The notes under the pieces: model-generated | Databases searched by the model: none | What the model saw: only the letters and a program-made list of their open reading frames with translations | Told to the model about the DNA's origin: nothing | Program-made: the position numbers and the translations under genes | In this document: piece after piece, positions 1 to 9,721 of the stretch | Layout: every line of letters starts with the position of its first letter | Numbering within the stretch: the first letter of the stretch is position 1 | NCBI RefSeq assembly: GCF_001816165.1 | Contig: NZ_MDZC01000021.1 | Coordinates: 32,906 to 96,905 of the forward strand | Length of the DNA: 64,000 bases | Direction: 5' to 3' | DNA from: Hymenobacter glacialis | GTDB taxonomy: Bacteria; Bacteroidota; Bacteroidia; Cytophagales; Hymenobacteraceae

Positions 1-476
1 TAGTTGCTCATGGGGGTGCTAAAGCTCACCACGCCCAGTAAGTCGAGGATGCTACCGCCAATTTCGCGGCTGTACGACTTAAACTTGAGCAGGCCCGTGA
101 TGTCCTGCAGGCCCTGCCGCACGTTGGCGTAGCCCGCATCGGGGTAGAGCGCGTTCAGGTCGTTGATGACGGTGCCCCTGGCTTTGCCCTTGGACTGAAT
201 GTAGGGCAGACTCACAATGGCGTCAATCTTGTCGCTGAGGCCATAGGTAGCGTAAAGGTTAACGGAATTGACGCGCACCTCCTGGAAAATGGGCACGCCG
301 TCAATCTTCTCGGGAGCCAGGTATACGGTTTCGTAGCGCTCCGTGGTGCCCGATACTACCACCGAGCCGTGGCCCTTGCCCGACATGAACCCGCTCACCA
401 GGCTTTGGGCCTGCACCGATGAAGCCGTGCCTGCTAATAAAAATGTACCAAAAAGCAGTGCGGAAAATTTTTGCAT
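1..476 (-). CDS. Putative outer-membrane beta-barrel transporter-like protein (C-terminus off window)
   Basis: The reading frame starts at the ATG at 476 on the minus strand and stays open to the window edge, giving 158 residues of an incomplete protein. The first 25 or so residues form a signal peptide (MQKFSALLFG start, ending near VQAQS). The rest has alternating polar and hydrophobic stretches typical of an outer-membrane barrel, including NLYATYGLSDKIDAIVSLPY. This phrase resembles the MetA-pathway/phenol-degradation-type transporter barrels, but that comparison is from memory. The gene is divergent from the fasciclin lipoprotein gene at 688, with a shared 211-bp intergenic region. No function can be fixed without the missing C-terminus. 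Confidence 0.6.
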   Translation of the reverse strand, partial: MQKFSALLFGTFLLAGTASSVQAQSLVSGFMSGKGHGSVVVSGTTERYETVYLAPEKIDGVPIFQEVRVNSVNLYATYGLSDKIDAIVSLPYIQSKGKARGTVINDLNALYPDAGYANVRQGLQDITGLLKFKSYSREIGGSILDLLGVVSFSTPMSN

Positions 477-687
477 ATAAGGAAATGGATAAACGAAAAG
501 TGACAATTGGAGGCATTCGAATCGAATGCGTAACGCACCACCAGCGGGCGTTTTGTGGGGCGATTTACGGTTGAGATTGGCACCCCGGATTTACCATGGC
601 GCAATCCAGGGGCATTATAAACACGTTTGTATTCAGGAGTTTGAGGCGAATGGATGAAATGCCTCGACAAACACAACTTTTTACCGG

Positions 688-1683
688 ATGAAAAAATATT
701 ACCAATTATCTGCTGCATTAGCGCTGAGCTTATTTGTATTGGGAGGCTGCGCAAAAAATGAAGATGTTGACGCATCCATTACAAACATTGCGGTCAGCAA
801 TCCCGATTTTCAGACCTTGGAAGACGCTGCTTTGCGTGGTGACGTAGCCGTGCTGCTCGGCAATAAAAACCCGAACGACGCGCAGGGCAACTACACGGTA
901 TTTGCGCCCACCAACGGGGCGTTTGCACGCCTGGGCCTGAACACGGCCCAGGACCTGACCGCGTTGCAGCAGCCGTTTCTGCGCAACACCTTGTTGTACC
1001 ATGTCTTCAGTGGTTCGCTGCCTGGTAGTGGGCTCACGGCCGGTACGTCCTCGCCCTCCGCGTTGGGCCCGCAACGGCGCATCATTCGCCGGGCCGATGG
1101 CACCATGTACGTCAACGGCTCCAAGATTCTGGCTACCGACGTGCGCGCCGCCAACGGCCTCATTCACCCCATCGACAAGGTGCTGCTCGCTACCGGCGCC
1201 GATGTGCTGAATTCGGCCCTGGCCCTGCAAAGCGCCAAGGTATTCGTGAAGCCTGAGCTGACCTTCCTGGTAGAAGCGGTGATATACGCCAACCTGACGG
1301 GCGCCCTCACGGGCTCGCCGGGCAGCGCGCCCCTCACCGTATTTGCGCCCACCGACCAGGCCTTTAAGGACCTGGGCGTGCTGCTGGGCGTACCCCTCAA
1401 CCAGCCCAGCGACATTCGCAAGCTGCCCGTGGCCACGGTTACCAAAGTACTGCTCAACCACGTGGTGGGCGGCGCGCAGGGCGGCAAGTTTACTTCGGAG
1501 CTTCCCAATGGGACTACGGTAGCCTCGGCCGGCGGCGACCCTGTGGCCTTTGGGGCTTTCATCAACGGCGTGCTCACCGTGAAAGGTGCCGGCAACGGGA
1601 CGGCCGTGGCCAACATGGTAATTCCCGACGTGCAGTGCACCAACGGCGTGGTGCACGTTATCGACCGCGTGCTGCTGCCCTAA
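688..1683 (+). CDS. Fasciclin (FAS1) domain lipoprotein
   Basis: A 331-residue exported lipoprotein. The N-terminus is a lipoprotein signal with lipobox LGGC, so Cys21 would be the lipidated residue. Two FAS1 domains follow. The first covers about residues 35-170, with FAPTNGAFARLG near 72. The second covers about 185-331, with FAPTDQAFKDLG near 218. Both end with the conserved H-box (NGLIHPIDKVLL and NGVVHVIDRVLL). FAS1 proteins act in adhesion at the cell surface in many bacteria; the ligand here is unknown. It is transcribed divergently from the barrel protein to its left and is followed by a hydrolase gene on the same strand 86 bp away, so co-transcription is possible. Confidence 0.85.
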   Translation: MKKYYQLSAALALSLFVLGGCAKNEDVDASITNIAVSNPDFQTLEDAALRGDVAVLLGNKNPNDAQGNYTVFAPTNGAFARLGLNTAQDLTALQQPFLRNTLLYHVFSGSLPGSGLTAGTSSPSALGPQRRIIRRADGTMYVNGSKILATDVRAANGLIHPIDKVLLATGADVLNSALALQSAKVFVKPELTFLVEAVIYANLTGALTGSPGSAPLTVFAPTDQAFKDLGVLLGVPLNQPSDIRKLPVATVTKVLLNHVVGGAQGGKFTSELPNGTTVASAGGDPVAFGAFINGVLTVKGAGNGTAVANMVIPDVQCTNGVVHVIDRVLLP

Positions 1684-1769
1684 CCCTAACTGCCTGGGCT
1701 GCTGGTGTGGTGTAGTAGTTAAACAAAAGCCCGCCCGATAGGTGCGGCGGTTCGTTATTATCAAATATT

Positions 1770-3308
1770 ATGCTGCAGCGTGGCTTTGGTATTCTGGGGG
1801 TGTGGGCTGTGAGTGGCTGGTTGCTGGCCGCCGAGGCCGTGGGGCAAACCGCTCCGGCAAATGGCCCGGAGCTGGCTGGCGTCTGGAAAGGTCCGTTGGC
1901 CATTCCCGGTGGCAGCCTGCCCATTCAGCTTATTATCACGCAGCCGGGGGCTAATAAGCTGCTGGCTACCCTGGACTTGTCGGCCAAGCGCCTCAACCGC
2001 ATCCCGGCTTCGGTCACGTTCAGGGGCGACAGCGTGGTGTTTTTTTCGGCCGCGTCCGATTGTCGGTTTGTGTGCCAGCCCAGCCCCGACGGGCAGGAGC
2101 TGCGCGGTACCTGGGCGCAACCCGGCCTGCGGGTGCCACTGCGGCTGAGCCGGGTGGTGGGCGAGGCTCCGGCCACGCTTGCTGCCAGCGGGCTGGTCCC
2201 GGCCGCCGCCACTTACCACACCGAGCAGGTGAAAATAACCAGCCAGCCGGGTGATGTGCAGCTGGCGGGCATACTCAGTATTCCGGATGGTGCAGGGCCA
2301 TTTCCGGCGGTGCTGCTGCTCTCCGACATGGGCCCGCACGACCGCGACTCCCGCGTGGGGAAGTACCGGTTCTTTGGCGATATGGCGCAGAGTCTGGCAC
2401 GCCAGGGCATTGCCGTGCTGCGCCTCGACGACCGGGGCGTGGGCCAATCCGGCGGTGATGCCAGCCTGGCTACCTCCGCCGACCTGCTGCGCGATGCCCG
2501 GGCCGCTCTTACTTACTTGCGGGTGCGCCCCAGCATCGACCCGGCCCGCACGGGCCTGATTGGGCACGGCGAAGGCGGCAACATTGCCTTGCTGGCCGCT
2601 GCGCAGCCCGTGCCACCCAGCTACGTGATAGCCCTGGCCGCATCGGGACTGCCGGGCATGGACCTGCTGGCCAACCAGCCCGAGCCCGAAGCCAGCCCCG
2701 CCGATACCGCTCAGGCCGGAATAATGCGGCGCCAGGCCTGGGCCGAGGTACTCGATAAAGCCGCCAAGCTTCGCACCAGCGGCTCCAACGCGGCGCAGGT
2801 AGAAACCTACATCACCCAGCAGCGCCTCAAGCTCCGGAACGAGGAGCGCAAGCAGCAGGCCGCCACGCTCAAATTCCGGCGTAACATGCTGGAGATAGTG
2901 CGCCAAACGACCAGCAACGACCAGGCGCAGGCCATTGTGGTGAACATGCTGCGCCAGCGCTACCCCAACCAGGACCCCGCCATTGCCCGCAACCGCGCCG
3001 CCGAGCTCACCACGCCGTGGTCGCGCGACTACCTCCGGTTTGACCCCCAGGCTGCTCTGGCCGGGGTGCAGTGCCCCGTGCTACTCCTCAACGGAGCCGA
3101 CGACCCGGAGGTGAACGCCGTAGCCAACCTGAGCGCCCTCGAAAAAGGTTTGAAAACCAACCGGCAGGTAGTGGCCCGCCGCTTGCCCGGTGTCAACCAC
3201 TGGTTTCAAAAGCCAGCGGCGGAAATGCTGGCAAACGCCGACGGCAGCGTAGACCCCGTCATTTCCACCGTCATGCTGGAAGCAGTGCGCGACTGGGTGC
3301 TGCAATAG
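1770..3308 (+). CDS. Secreted alpha/beta hydrolase with Gly at the nucleophile position
   Basis: A 512-residue protein. Residues 1-25 look like a signal peptide, and residues 30-140 form a beta-rich N-terminal domain. From about residue 150 there is an alpha/beta-hydrolase fold: LLLSDMGPHDRDS (oxyanion region), RLDDRGVGQSGGD, a nucleophile elbow, an Asp in LLNGADDPEV and a His in GVNHWFQ. The elbow reads IGHGEGGNIA where active relatives have GHSEGG. The codon at 2568-2570 is GGC, one base from the serine codon AGC. The Asp and His of the triad are kept. The protein may be catalytically dead, or the base may be an error. An insert of about 130 residues, rich in Lys, Arg and Gln, lies between the elbow and the Asp. 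Confidence 0.8.
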   Translation: MLQRGFGILGVWAVSGWLLAAEAVGQTAPANGPELAGVWKGPLAIPGGSLPIQLIITQPGANKLLATLDLSAKRLNRIPASVTFRGDSVVFFSAASDCRFVCQPSPDGQELRGTWAQPGLRVPLRLSRVVGEAPATLAASGLVPAAATYHTEQVKITSQPGDVQLAGILSIPDGAGPFPAVLLLSDMGPHDRDSRVGKYRFFGDMAQSLARQGIAVLRLDDRGVGQSGGDASLATSADLLRDARAALTYLRVRPSIDPARTGLIGHGEGGNIALLAAAQPVPPSYVIALAASGLPGMDLLANQPEPEASPADTAQAGIMRRQAWAEVLDKAAKLRTSGSNAAQVETYITQQRLKLRNEERKQQAATLKFRRNMLEIVRQTTSNDQAQAIVVNMLRQRYPNQDPAIARNRAAELTTPWSRDYLRFDPQAALAGVQCPVLLLNGADDPEVNAVANLSALEKGLKTNRQVVARRLPGVNHWFQKPAAEMLANADGSVDPVISTVMLEAVRDWVLQ

Positions 3309-3343
3309 AAAGAATATTGCAGGGACTATCGAGCATATTCACA

Positions 3344-3388
3344 CCACAGAAAAGGGCGTCTCACTGAGTGGGACGCCCTTTTCTGTGG
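3344..3388. terminator. Bidirectional terminator hairpin
   Basis: A 17-nt arm (CCACAGAAAAGGGCGTC, 3344-3360) is matched by its exact reverse complement at 3372-3388. The A/T tracts inside the arms give U-runs in both directions. It lies between the convergent hydrolase gene (ends 3308) and the peptidase gene (ends 3403). Confidence 0.85.
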
Positions 3389-3402
3389 CCTACTACCGGT
3401 TT

Positions 3403-5241
3403 TTACATCGTGTACTTGCGGCCTTTATTCTGGGCTTTCAAATACGTCATCAGGGGTTGGAAGTAGTCGACCATGGCGCGGGCCGACAGGTCCTCGCCGG
3501 TTTTCTCTTTCAGCACCACGCGCCAGTCGCGGCTGGAGCCGGGGCGCATGATGTCGCGCAGGAAGTCGCCTACCTCTTTGTTGCCGTAATAGTTGGTGGC
3601 GTGCGGGTCCTGCTTCAGAATGTTTTTGGCAATGTGGTCGTGCAGCTGGAACAGGATGACGTAGCTCAGGGCGTAGTCGTAGTACTGCGCGGGGTCGTCG
3701 TTGATGTGGGTTTTGGTGGCGGCGTCCAGGTAGTTTTCGCCGCGGGCCGTGGGCGGCTCTATGCCCTGGTACTGCTTGCTCAGGGCCCACCACTTGGCAT
3801 TGAGCTGGTCGGCGGGCAGCTGGTCGCCATAAAAGCTGTTTTCCCATTCGCTCATCACGCCGGAGGCGAAGGGGATGAACACCACGTAGCTCAGCGCCTC
3901 CTTGAGCAGCTGCTGGGTTTCGTCGGTTTTTACCTTAGGGTCAATCAACCCCAGGCCCGCCAGAAACGGCTTTTGCTTAGCCGCCAGGCCCATCATCGAG
4001 CCAATGGCTTCGTGGTAGGCGCGGTTGGCGCCCTGGCGCAGCAGCGGCGGCACGTCGGGATTGGTGTAGGTTTGGTAGTAGAAAATGTGGCCTAGCTCGT
4101 GGTGCGAGGTTTCGTACCATTCGGTGTTGGCCTCCACGCTCATCAGGCTGCGCAGGTCGTTGTTCAGGTCGAGGTGCCAGGCCGAGGCGTGGTTGTTCTT
4201 CTTGTACGCCGCGTCTTTGGGCAGCGGATACAGACTGCTTTTCTCGTAAAATGAGGCCGGCAGCGCCGGAAAGCCCAGGCTCTGGTAGAACCGCTCGCCC
4301 TGCTTCACCTGCCATTCAGCCCCTTTTTTGGCCAGCACCGCGTCCAGGTTCAGGCCCTTCACGTCCACCATCGAGCCCCAATCCTGGCCCCAGCGGTTGG
4401 GCAGCCAGTGGGCGGGCAGGTAGTCGGGCACCTGCTTCACCTTGTATTTCTTGGCCAGCTCGTAGCGCGCATAGGTGTGCAGCTCGCGGTAGAGCGGGCG
4501 CAGCTCGGTGTTGATTTGCCGCACCAGGGCCATCATTTCATCCCGGCTCAGGCCGTAGTCGGAGGCCTGGTAGGTGAAGTAGTCGGGGTAGCCCAGGGCC
4601 TGCACGGTCTGGTTGCGCAGGTCGCGCAGGTTCAGCAGGCCATCTTTCAGGGTGGGGCCAATGGCCTTGCTGGCCTCCCACACGGCCTGGCGCTTCCGGG
4701 GGTTGTTCTCGTTGCGCAGCAGCTCGTCGAGGTCGTTGGTGGTCACGGACTTGCCGGCGTACTTGTAGTCGAAGCCGTAGAGCTTTTCCGTCTGGGCCGC
4801 TTCGGCGCCGATGCGGCGCTTCACCACGTCGGCCACCGTTTGGGGGTTGTTGGCGGCGTTGTAGAGCGCCGTTTGCAGCTGCTTCACCTGAATCTCGGAC
4901 AGGTCGGCTTGGTGCTCGAGCAGTTCCCGCAGCTTCCGGATGTTGTCGGTGCTGCCCGTGAAGGCGGCCATGCGCTGGTTGGCGCGGGTGGTGGCACCGG
5001 CGTTGGCCGTGTCGCCGGGCACAATGTGGGTGTTCGAGCGCCATTCCGCTTCGCTGGAAGCCGTGTACAGCCGCACGTATTCGGCGTTGTAGGCGGTCAG
5101 GAACTGGTCGGCCTGGGCGCGGTAGTCGGGTGGGGCCGGGGCCGTGGTGGCTGCCGGGGCGGTGGCCACGGGCGTGTTTGCGGTGGGGGCGCAGGCCGCG
5201 AGCGAGGCTGCGGCGAGGATGGAAAGCAAGGGCGTTTTCAT
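3403..5241 (-). CDS. M2-family peptidyl-dipeptidase lipoprotein (ACE-like)
   Basis: A 612-residue zinc metallopeptidase. I take the start at 5241 because it gives a lipoprotein signal (MKTPLLSILAAASLAAC). The longer open frame to 5433 runs into a palindromic repeat and is unlikely to be translated. The zinc site HHELGH lies near residue 378, and the third ligand Glu follows in YHEAIGSMMGL about 27 residues later. This is the arrangement of the gluzincin family M2 (angiotensin-converting-enzyme type). Family members remove C-terminal dipeptides. The protein would sit in the periplasm or on the outer membrane, probably for peptide scavenging. The length matches bacterial M2 enzymes of about 600-670 residues. 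Confidence 0.9.
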   Translation of the reverse strand: MKTPLLSILAAASLAACAPTANTPVATAPAATTAPAPPDYRAQADQFLTAYNAEYVRLYTASSEAEWRSNTHIVPGDTANAGATTRANQRMAAFTGSTDNIRKLRELLEHQADLSEIQVKQLQTALYNAANNPQTVADVVKRRIGAEAAQTEKLYGFDYKYAGKSVTTNDLDELLRNENNPRKRQAVWEASKAIGPTLKDGLLNLRDLRNQTVQALGYPDYFTYQASDYGLSRDEMMALVRQINTELRPLYRELHTYARYELAKKYKVKQVPDYLPAHWLPNRWGQDWGSMVDVKGLNLDAVLAKKGAEWQVKQGERFYQSLGFPALPASFYEKSSLYPLPKDAAYKKNNHASAWHLDLNNDLRSLMSVEANTEWYETSHHELGHIFYYQTYTNPDVPPLLRQGANRAYHEAIGSMMGLAAKQKPFLAGLGLIDPKVKTDETQQLLKEALSYVVFIPFASGVMSEWENSFYGDQLPADQLNAKWWALSKQYQGIEPPTARGENYLDAATKTHINDDPAQYYDYALSYVILFQLHDHIAKNILKQDPHATNYYGNKEVGDFLRDIMRPGSSRDWRVVLKEKTGEDLSARAMVDYFQPLMTYLKAQNKGRKYTM

Positions 5242-5277
5242 AGGGCAAAGAAATGCATTTTGCCGATGAAAACGGAA

Positions 5278-5417
5278 CGTCATGCTCACTGGCGTCCGTG
5301 CAGCCGAAGCAGCTCTACCGCGCTTCAACGTCATGCTGAGCGCAGTCCAAGCATCTCTACCGCGCAAGTAATTAGTTACTATAGCAGTAGAGATGCTTCG
5401 ACTGCGCTCAGCATGAC
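5278..5417. repeat. REP-like palindromic element, copy A
   Basis: The core at 5330-5417 begins GTCATGCTGAGCGCAGTC and ends with its imperfect reverse complement, GACTGCGCTCAGCATGAC. The loop has secondary pairing (CATCTCTACCGC against GCAGTAGAGATG). A degenerate half-copy lies just before it at 5278-5320. Related copies occur at 13038, 24751 and 55409, all between genes. Confidence 0.85.
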
Positions 5418-5439
5418 GTGCTTTTGCCTTCAAAAGTCC

Positions 5440-6381
<942 letters not shown>

Positions 6382-6423
6382 GGGCCGGTTAAACGGTCAT
6401 GGGGGGCAGAAGTTGGCTTGTCG

Positions 6424-7731
6424 CTATTTGGTTTTGGCCAGTCCGTAGGCATCAGGGTTGCCGCCCAGCCGGTAGCTCAGGCCGGTGCGCAAGGCATAAT
6501 TACTACCGATGAAAACAGCACTAAAATTGTTTATGTCGCTGCTCCAATACATCTGCACGTCTGCACTTACCGTGAAGGGCCCGGCACGCCACCCCAGCCC
6601 GAGAGCGGGCAATATTGTAGTCTTCGCGAAGCCCAGCCCATCATCAAACAGCATAGTAACTGATGGTGCATTGCTGATGGCAGCAGTACGGCTTACCACT
6701 TTGTTGAGCTCGAAAATGAAGCCCACTAGCCACTGGTGCTCGTTGCGAACCGGAAAGAAGTAGCGCACTCCCATTCGCGCTGTTGCCAGTAGCGCCCGGT
6801 AGTCGTAAGTGCTGTAAACGGGGCTGCCAGTTGAATTAAATCCTGTAAATGCCTGCTCTTGGCTGCGAAACGGGCTCATGCTCAGTTCACCATAGACGGC
6901 AACTGTGCGGCTGGGCTGAAACAGTTCGGCGTACAGGCCGGCCGAAGGGTGGGGCCGGCAATCGACACAGTCCCCATTTGCCGTATAGAAATTGCTTTCG
7001 ATACGATTGTAGCGCACTCCGGCCAGCAAACCCGCCTGAAGGGCTATTTTACGGCGTGGCGTGGCTTGGAGTAACCAACTTTTGGTGGGTTGTCGCTCGG
7101 GTCCACAGGCTGAGTTATACGCTTGTATGACAGCGGTGATGCCCTCTGCCGTGAAAGGCGCCGAGAGTGCGGCGGCGCTAGCAGCCGGGCAGTCGTTGAA
7201 ATAGAGCATCAGATGACTGCGGTAATTATTACCGTCGGTTACTTCCCAGGTGCCGGTGGGAGTCAGGCGCAAATACCGCCGCGCACTCAAGTCGAGAATG
7301 GGCCGATTGGGGCGCCGGAGCAGATAATGCGCAACACCGTTCCAAACGACGCGCCTCAGTGGAACCGGGCCTTCCAGCAGCACCTCGGCCAAAAGGCTCT
7401 CCACTTTCACGTCGTAAAAGTTGCTGTGGGGCAAGCTTTCCAACCGAGTCTGGGCGGCGTGGTCGAAGGGCAACGCTTCGTAGCTGAAATAGCGGCCGTT
7501 CGTGAAATTTACTGCCCGCAATTGATGGGGCTCAAATAGCTCACTGGGAGAATCTGATTTCGCTCGGTAACGAATAAATTCGGGCGACTCCTCCCAGAAA
7601 CCATTTTCGATTTCGCCCCGCAGGGCATCGCCGTTGGCACGTACCAGCAGACCGGGCTCGAAAGCCTGGGCGCGGGTGTCGAAAGAGCATGCAAAAAGGA
7701 GTGGTAGAAGGAGCAGTAAGCGTGGCAGCAT
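6424..7731 (-). CDS. Secreted protein with predicted outer-membrane beta-barrel domain
   Basis: A 435-residue protein with a clear signal peptide (MLPRLLLLLPLLFACSF, cleavage probably after TRAQA). The first 200 residues are a globular region that includes a pair of Cys. From about residue 230 there are repeated short amphipathic strands (IALQAGLLAGVRYNRIE, VAVYGELSM, ARMGVRYFFPV, FTVSADVQMYW). It ends in NYALRTGLSYRLGG and a short tail, which is the pattern of small outer-membrane barrels in Bacteroidota. It does not match a named family that I recognise. The gene is 42 bp upstream of the MtfA-like gene on the same strand, so the two may be co-transcribed. Confidence 0.7.
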   Translation of the reverse strand: MLPRLLLLLPLLFACSFDTRAQAFEPGLLVRANGDALRGEIENGFWEESPEFIRYRAKSDSPSELFEPHQLRAVNFTNGRYFSYEALPFDHAAQTRLESLPHSNFYDVKVESLLAEVLLEGPVPLRRVVWNGVAHYLLRRPNRPILDLSARRYLRLTPTGTWEVTDGNNYRSHLMLYFNDCPAASAAALSAPFTAEGITAVIQAYNSACGPERQPTKSWLLQATPRRKIALQAGLLAGVRYNRIESNFYTANGDCVDCRPHPSAGLYAELFQPSRTVAVYGELSMSPFRSQEQAFTGFNSTGSPVYSTYDYRALLATARMGVRYFFPVRNEHQWLVGFIFELNKVVSRTAAISNAPSVTMLFDDGLGFAKTTILPALGLGWRAGPFTVSADVQMYWSSDINNFSAVFIGSNYALRTGLSYRLGGNPDAYGLAKTK

Positions 7732-7751
7732 GTAAGAACGGGCTTGTGGAA

Positions 7752-8105
7752 CTACGAAAGTAGCGCCAAATGCGCCAGCAGTTTCTGCCGCAGCAAGGCC
7801 ACCAAGTGGCTGTCGCCAAACCGGTACTTATCCGGAATGCGCAGCACCACCACGGGTGTGCCCTTCAGCTCATCGCCAAACTTCTCCCGGATTCTATCGG
7901 CGTGGCGGCGCTCCATCACGAAGACGATTTCGGCCCAGCCGATGTGGCCCGTCGTGACCCGCACCCGCGCGCCCGGCTCCGTGCCGGCCGAGCGCGCTTC
8001 GTAGTACGAATGGTCATCAAACAGGCGCTCGGCCGTGAGGCTACGCCACTTGTTTTGGCTGCAAATGAACAGCAGCTTCTGCGGCTCCGAGTCGGCTCCG
8101 GTCAC
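7752..8105 (-). CDS. Predicted small protein tyrosine phosphatase (COG4551 type)
   Basis: A 117-residue protein starting with GTG at 8105. The start codon shares its first base with the last base of the helicase stop codon (TAGTG), so translation is likely coupled. The N-terminus has KLLFICSQNKWRSLTAE, giving the Cys-X5-Arg phosphatase loop with Cys15 and Arg21 at the end of the first strand. The helix that follows starts Ser-Leu-Thr-Ala-Glu. This matches the short predicted tyrosine phosphatases of COG4551, which are relatives of low-molecular-weight PTPs. The same frame stays open further upstream, but that part lies inside the helicase gene. Substrate unknown. Confidence 0.8.
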   Translation of the reverse strand: MTGADSEPQKLLFICSQNKWRSLTAERLFDDHSYYEARSAGTEPGARVRVTTGHIGWAEIVFVMERRHADRIREKFGDELKGTPVVVLRIPDKYRFGDSHLVALLRQKLLAHLALLS

Positions 8106-9553
8106 TAGCGCACCAGGGCCACTTTTACCTTTTTGCCCTTCACTTTCGCGCCTTGCATCTTCTCCAGTATTTCTTCGGCCATTGTCTCGGGCACGGCCAC
8201 AAAGCTGTAGTGGTCGAATACTTCGATGCGGCCCACGGCGTCGCGCTCCAGGCCTCCCACGCTCACAAAGGCACCTACCAGGTCGCCGGCGCTGATTTTC
8301 TCGCGCTTGCCCGCCGAAATATGCAGCGTCACCGTGCTGGGGCGCGGCGGCTTGGGCAGGGCAGTGGGCAAAGCAGGAGGCCGAATGCCGGCCCACTGTA
8401 CCGAGGCGGCCGAGGGCCAGTTCTGGATTTTCTGCTGCTCGTAGGGCGTCACCAGCAGGTGGGCCGTGCCCACGGCGCCCGCCCGGGCCGTACGGCCGGC
8501 GCGGTGCTGGAAGGTTTCGGCCTCGTGGGGCGGGTCGAACTGCACCACGGTGTCAAGCTCGTTCACGTCGAGGCCACGGGCGGCCACGTCGGTGGCCACC
8601 AGTACGGTAGCTGAGCCGTTGCGCAGCTTCATCATGGATTTGTCGCGCTCGGGCTGCAGCATTTTGCCGTGCAGCGCTTCGGCGGCCAGACCCCGGCCTT
8701 TCAGGAAGCGGGTCAGCTCCTCCACCCGGTCGCGGGTATTGGCAAACACCAGCGAGCGGCCCGCGTCGGGCCGGGTAATGAGGTGGTACAGGGCGGCTGG
8801 CTTCTGGTCGGCGGCGTTCACCACATGGCCGCGCAGCACCAGGCTCTCGGGCAGGGTGGTGGCGTTGGAGCCGCCCACGTTCATCACGCGGGGCTTGGTG
8901 AGGTACTCGCGCACCAGCGTGAGCACCTTGTCGGGCATGGTGGCCGAGAACAGCAGCGTTTGCCGGCGCACCGGCAGGCGGCTGACAATAGTGGCCATCT
9001 CCTCCTGAAAACCCAGGTCCAGCAGCTTGTCGGCTTCGTCCAGCACCAGCACTTTCAGGCGGTTGGGGATGATGGTGCGGCGCTCCAGGTGGTCGAGCAT
9101 GCGGCCGGGCGTGGCCACCACCACGTGCGGCATCTGCTGCAGGCCTTTCACTTCTTCGCGCATGGCGTGGCCGCCGTAGTAGCCGGCCACGCGCAGGTTG
9201 GGCATGTGTTTACCCAGGCTTTTGAGGGCGTCGCGCACTTGCAGCACCAGCTCGCGGGCGGGCACCAGCACCACGGCCTGCACCGTGGCCGAGGTTGGGT
9301 CTACCTGTTGCAGCACCGCAAGGCCGTAGGCGGCGGTTTTGCCCGAGCCCGTGGGCGCCTGGCCAGCCACGTCCTGCCCGTCGAGGGCCGGAGCCAGCAC
9401 CAGCTGCTGCACGGCGGTGGGCTGGGTAAAATTCAACTCGGCTATGCCCGCCAACAAAGCGGGGGAGAGAGCGAAATCAGAAAATTGGAGGTCAGGCTTG
9501 GCGGCCGGGGCACCGGAAGCGGCACCAGCGGCGGGAGAATCGGGAGTTTGCAC
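8105..9553 (-). CDS. dbpA: DEAD-box ATP-dependent RNA helicase, DbpA-like
   Basis: A 482-residue helicase. All core motifs are present in order: Q-motif region FTQPTAVQQ, APTGSGKT (about residues 67-74), PARELVLQ, TPGR, DEAD, SAT, TDVAARGLD and HRAGRTARAG. The C-terminal 75 residues (GDLVGAFVSVGGLERDAVG...) look like the DbpA RNA-binding domain, which in E. coli DbpA directs the enzyme to hairpin 92 of 23S rRNA. I chose the GTG at 9553 because the alternative ATG at 9622 lies inside a 37-bp palindrome. A tyrosine phosphatase gene overlaps its stop, and a BrkB-type membrane protein lies upstream on the same strand. Confidence 0.85.
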   Translation of the reverse strand: MQTPDSPAAGAASGAPAAKPDLQFSDFALSPALLAGIAELNFTQPTAVQQLVLAPALDGQDVAGQAPTGSGKTAAYGLAVLQQVDPTSATVQAVVLVPARELVLQVRDALKSLGKHMPNLRVAGYYGGHAMREEVKGLQQMPHVVVATPGRMLDHLERRTIIPNRLKVLVLDEADKLLDLGFQEEMATIVSRLPVRRQTLLFSATMPDKVLTLVREYLTKPRVMNVGGSNATTLPESLVLRGHVVNAADQKPAALYHLITRPDAGRSLVFANTRDRVEELTRFLKGRGLAAEALHGKMLQPERDKSMMKLRNGSATVLVATDVAARGLDVNELDTVVQFDPPHEAETFQHRAGRTARAGAVGTAHLLVTPYEQQKIQNWPSAASVQWAGIRPPALPTALPKPPRPSTVTLHISAGKREKISAGDLVGAFVSVGGLERDAVGRIEVFDHYSFVAVPETMAEEILEKMQGAKVKGKKVKVALVR

Positions 9554-9583
9554 CGCGCAAAGGTAACTATCCGCCCGCGCCAA

Positions 9584-9677
9584 CCTCACCCCCGGCCCCT
9601 CTCCAAAAGAGAGGGGAGCCATTTCCGAAAAGTGGCGTCAGGCTCCCCTCTCTTTTGGAGAGGGGCCGGGGGTGAGG
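9584..9677. repeat. Perfect 37-bp inverted repeat upstream of the helicase
   Basis: The arms 9584-9620 and 9641-9677 are exact reverse complements (CCTCACCCCCGGCCCCTCTC at the outer end), with a 20-nt loop. The element lies 31 nt upstream of the helicase GTG and 45 nt after the BrkB-like stop. As RNA it would form a very stable stem. It is unrelated in sequence to the four REP-like copies elsewhere in the window. Confidence 0.95.
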
Positions 9678-9721
9678 TCGGCGGGCCCGCGCCAGCTGCA
9701 CGTCTACTTCTAGTTGACTCC

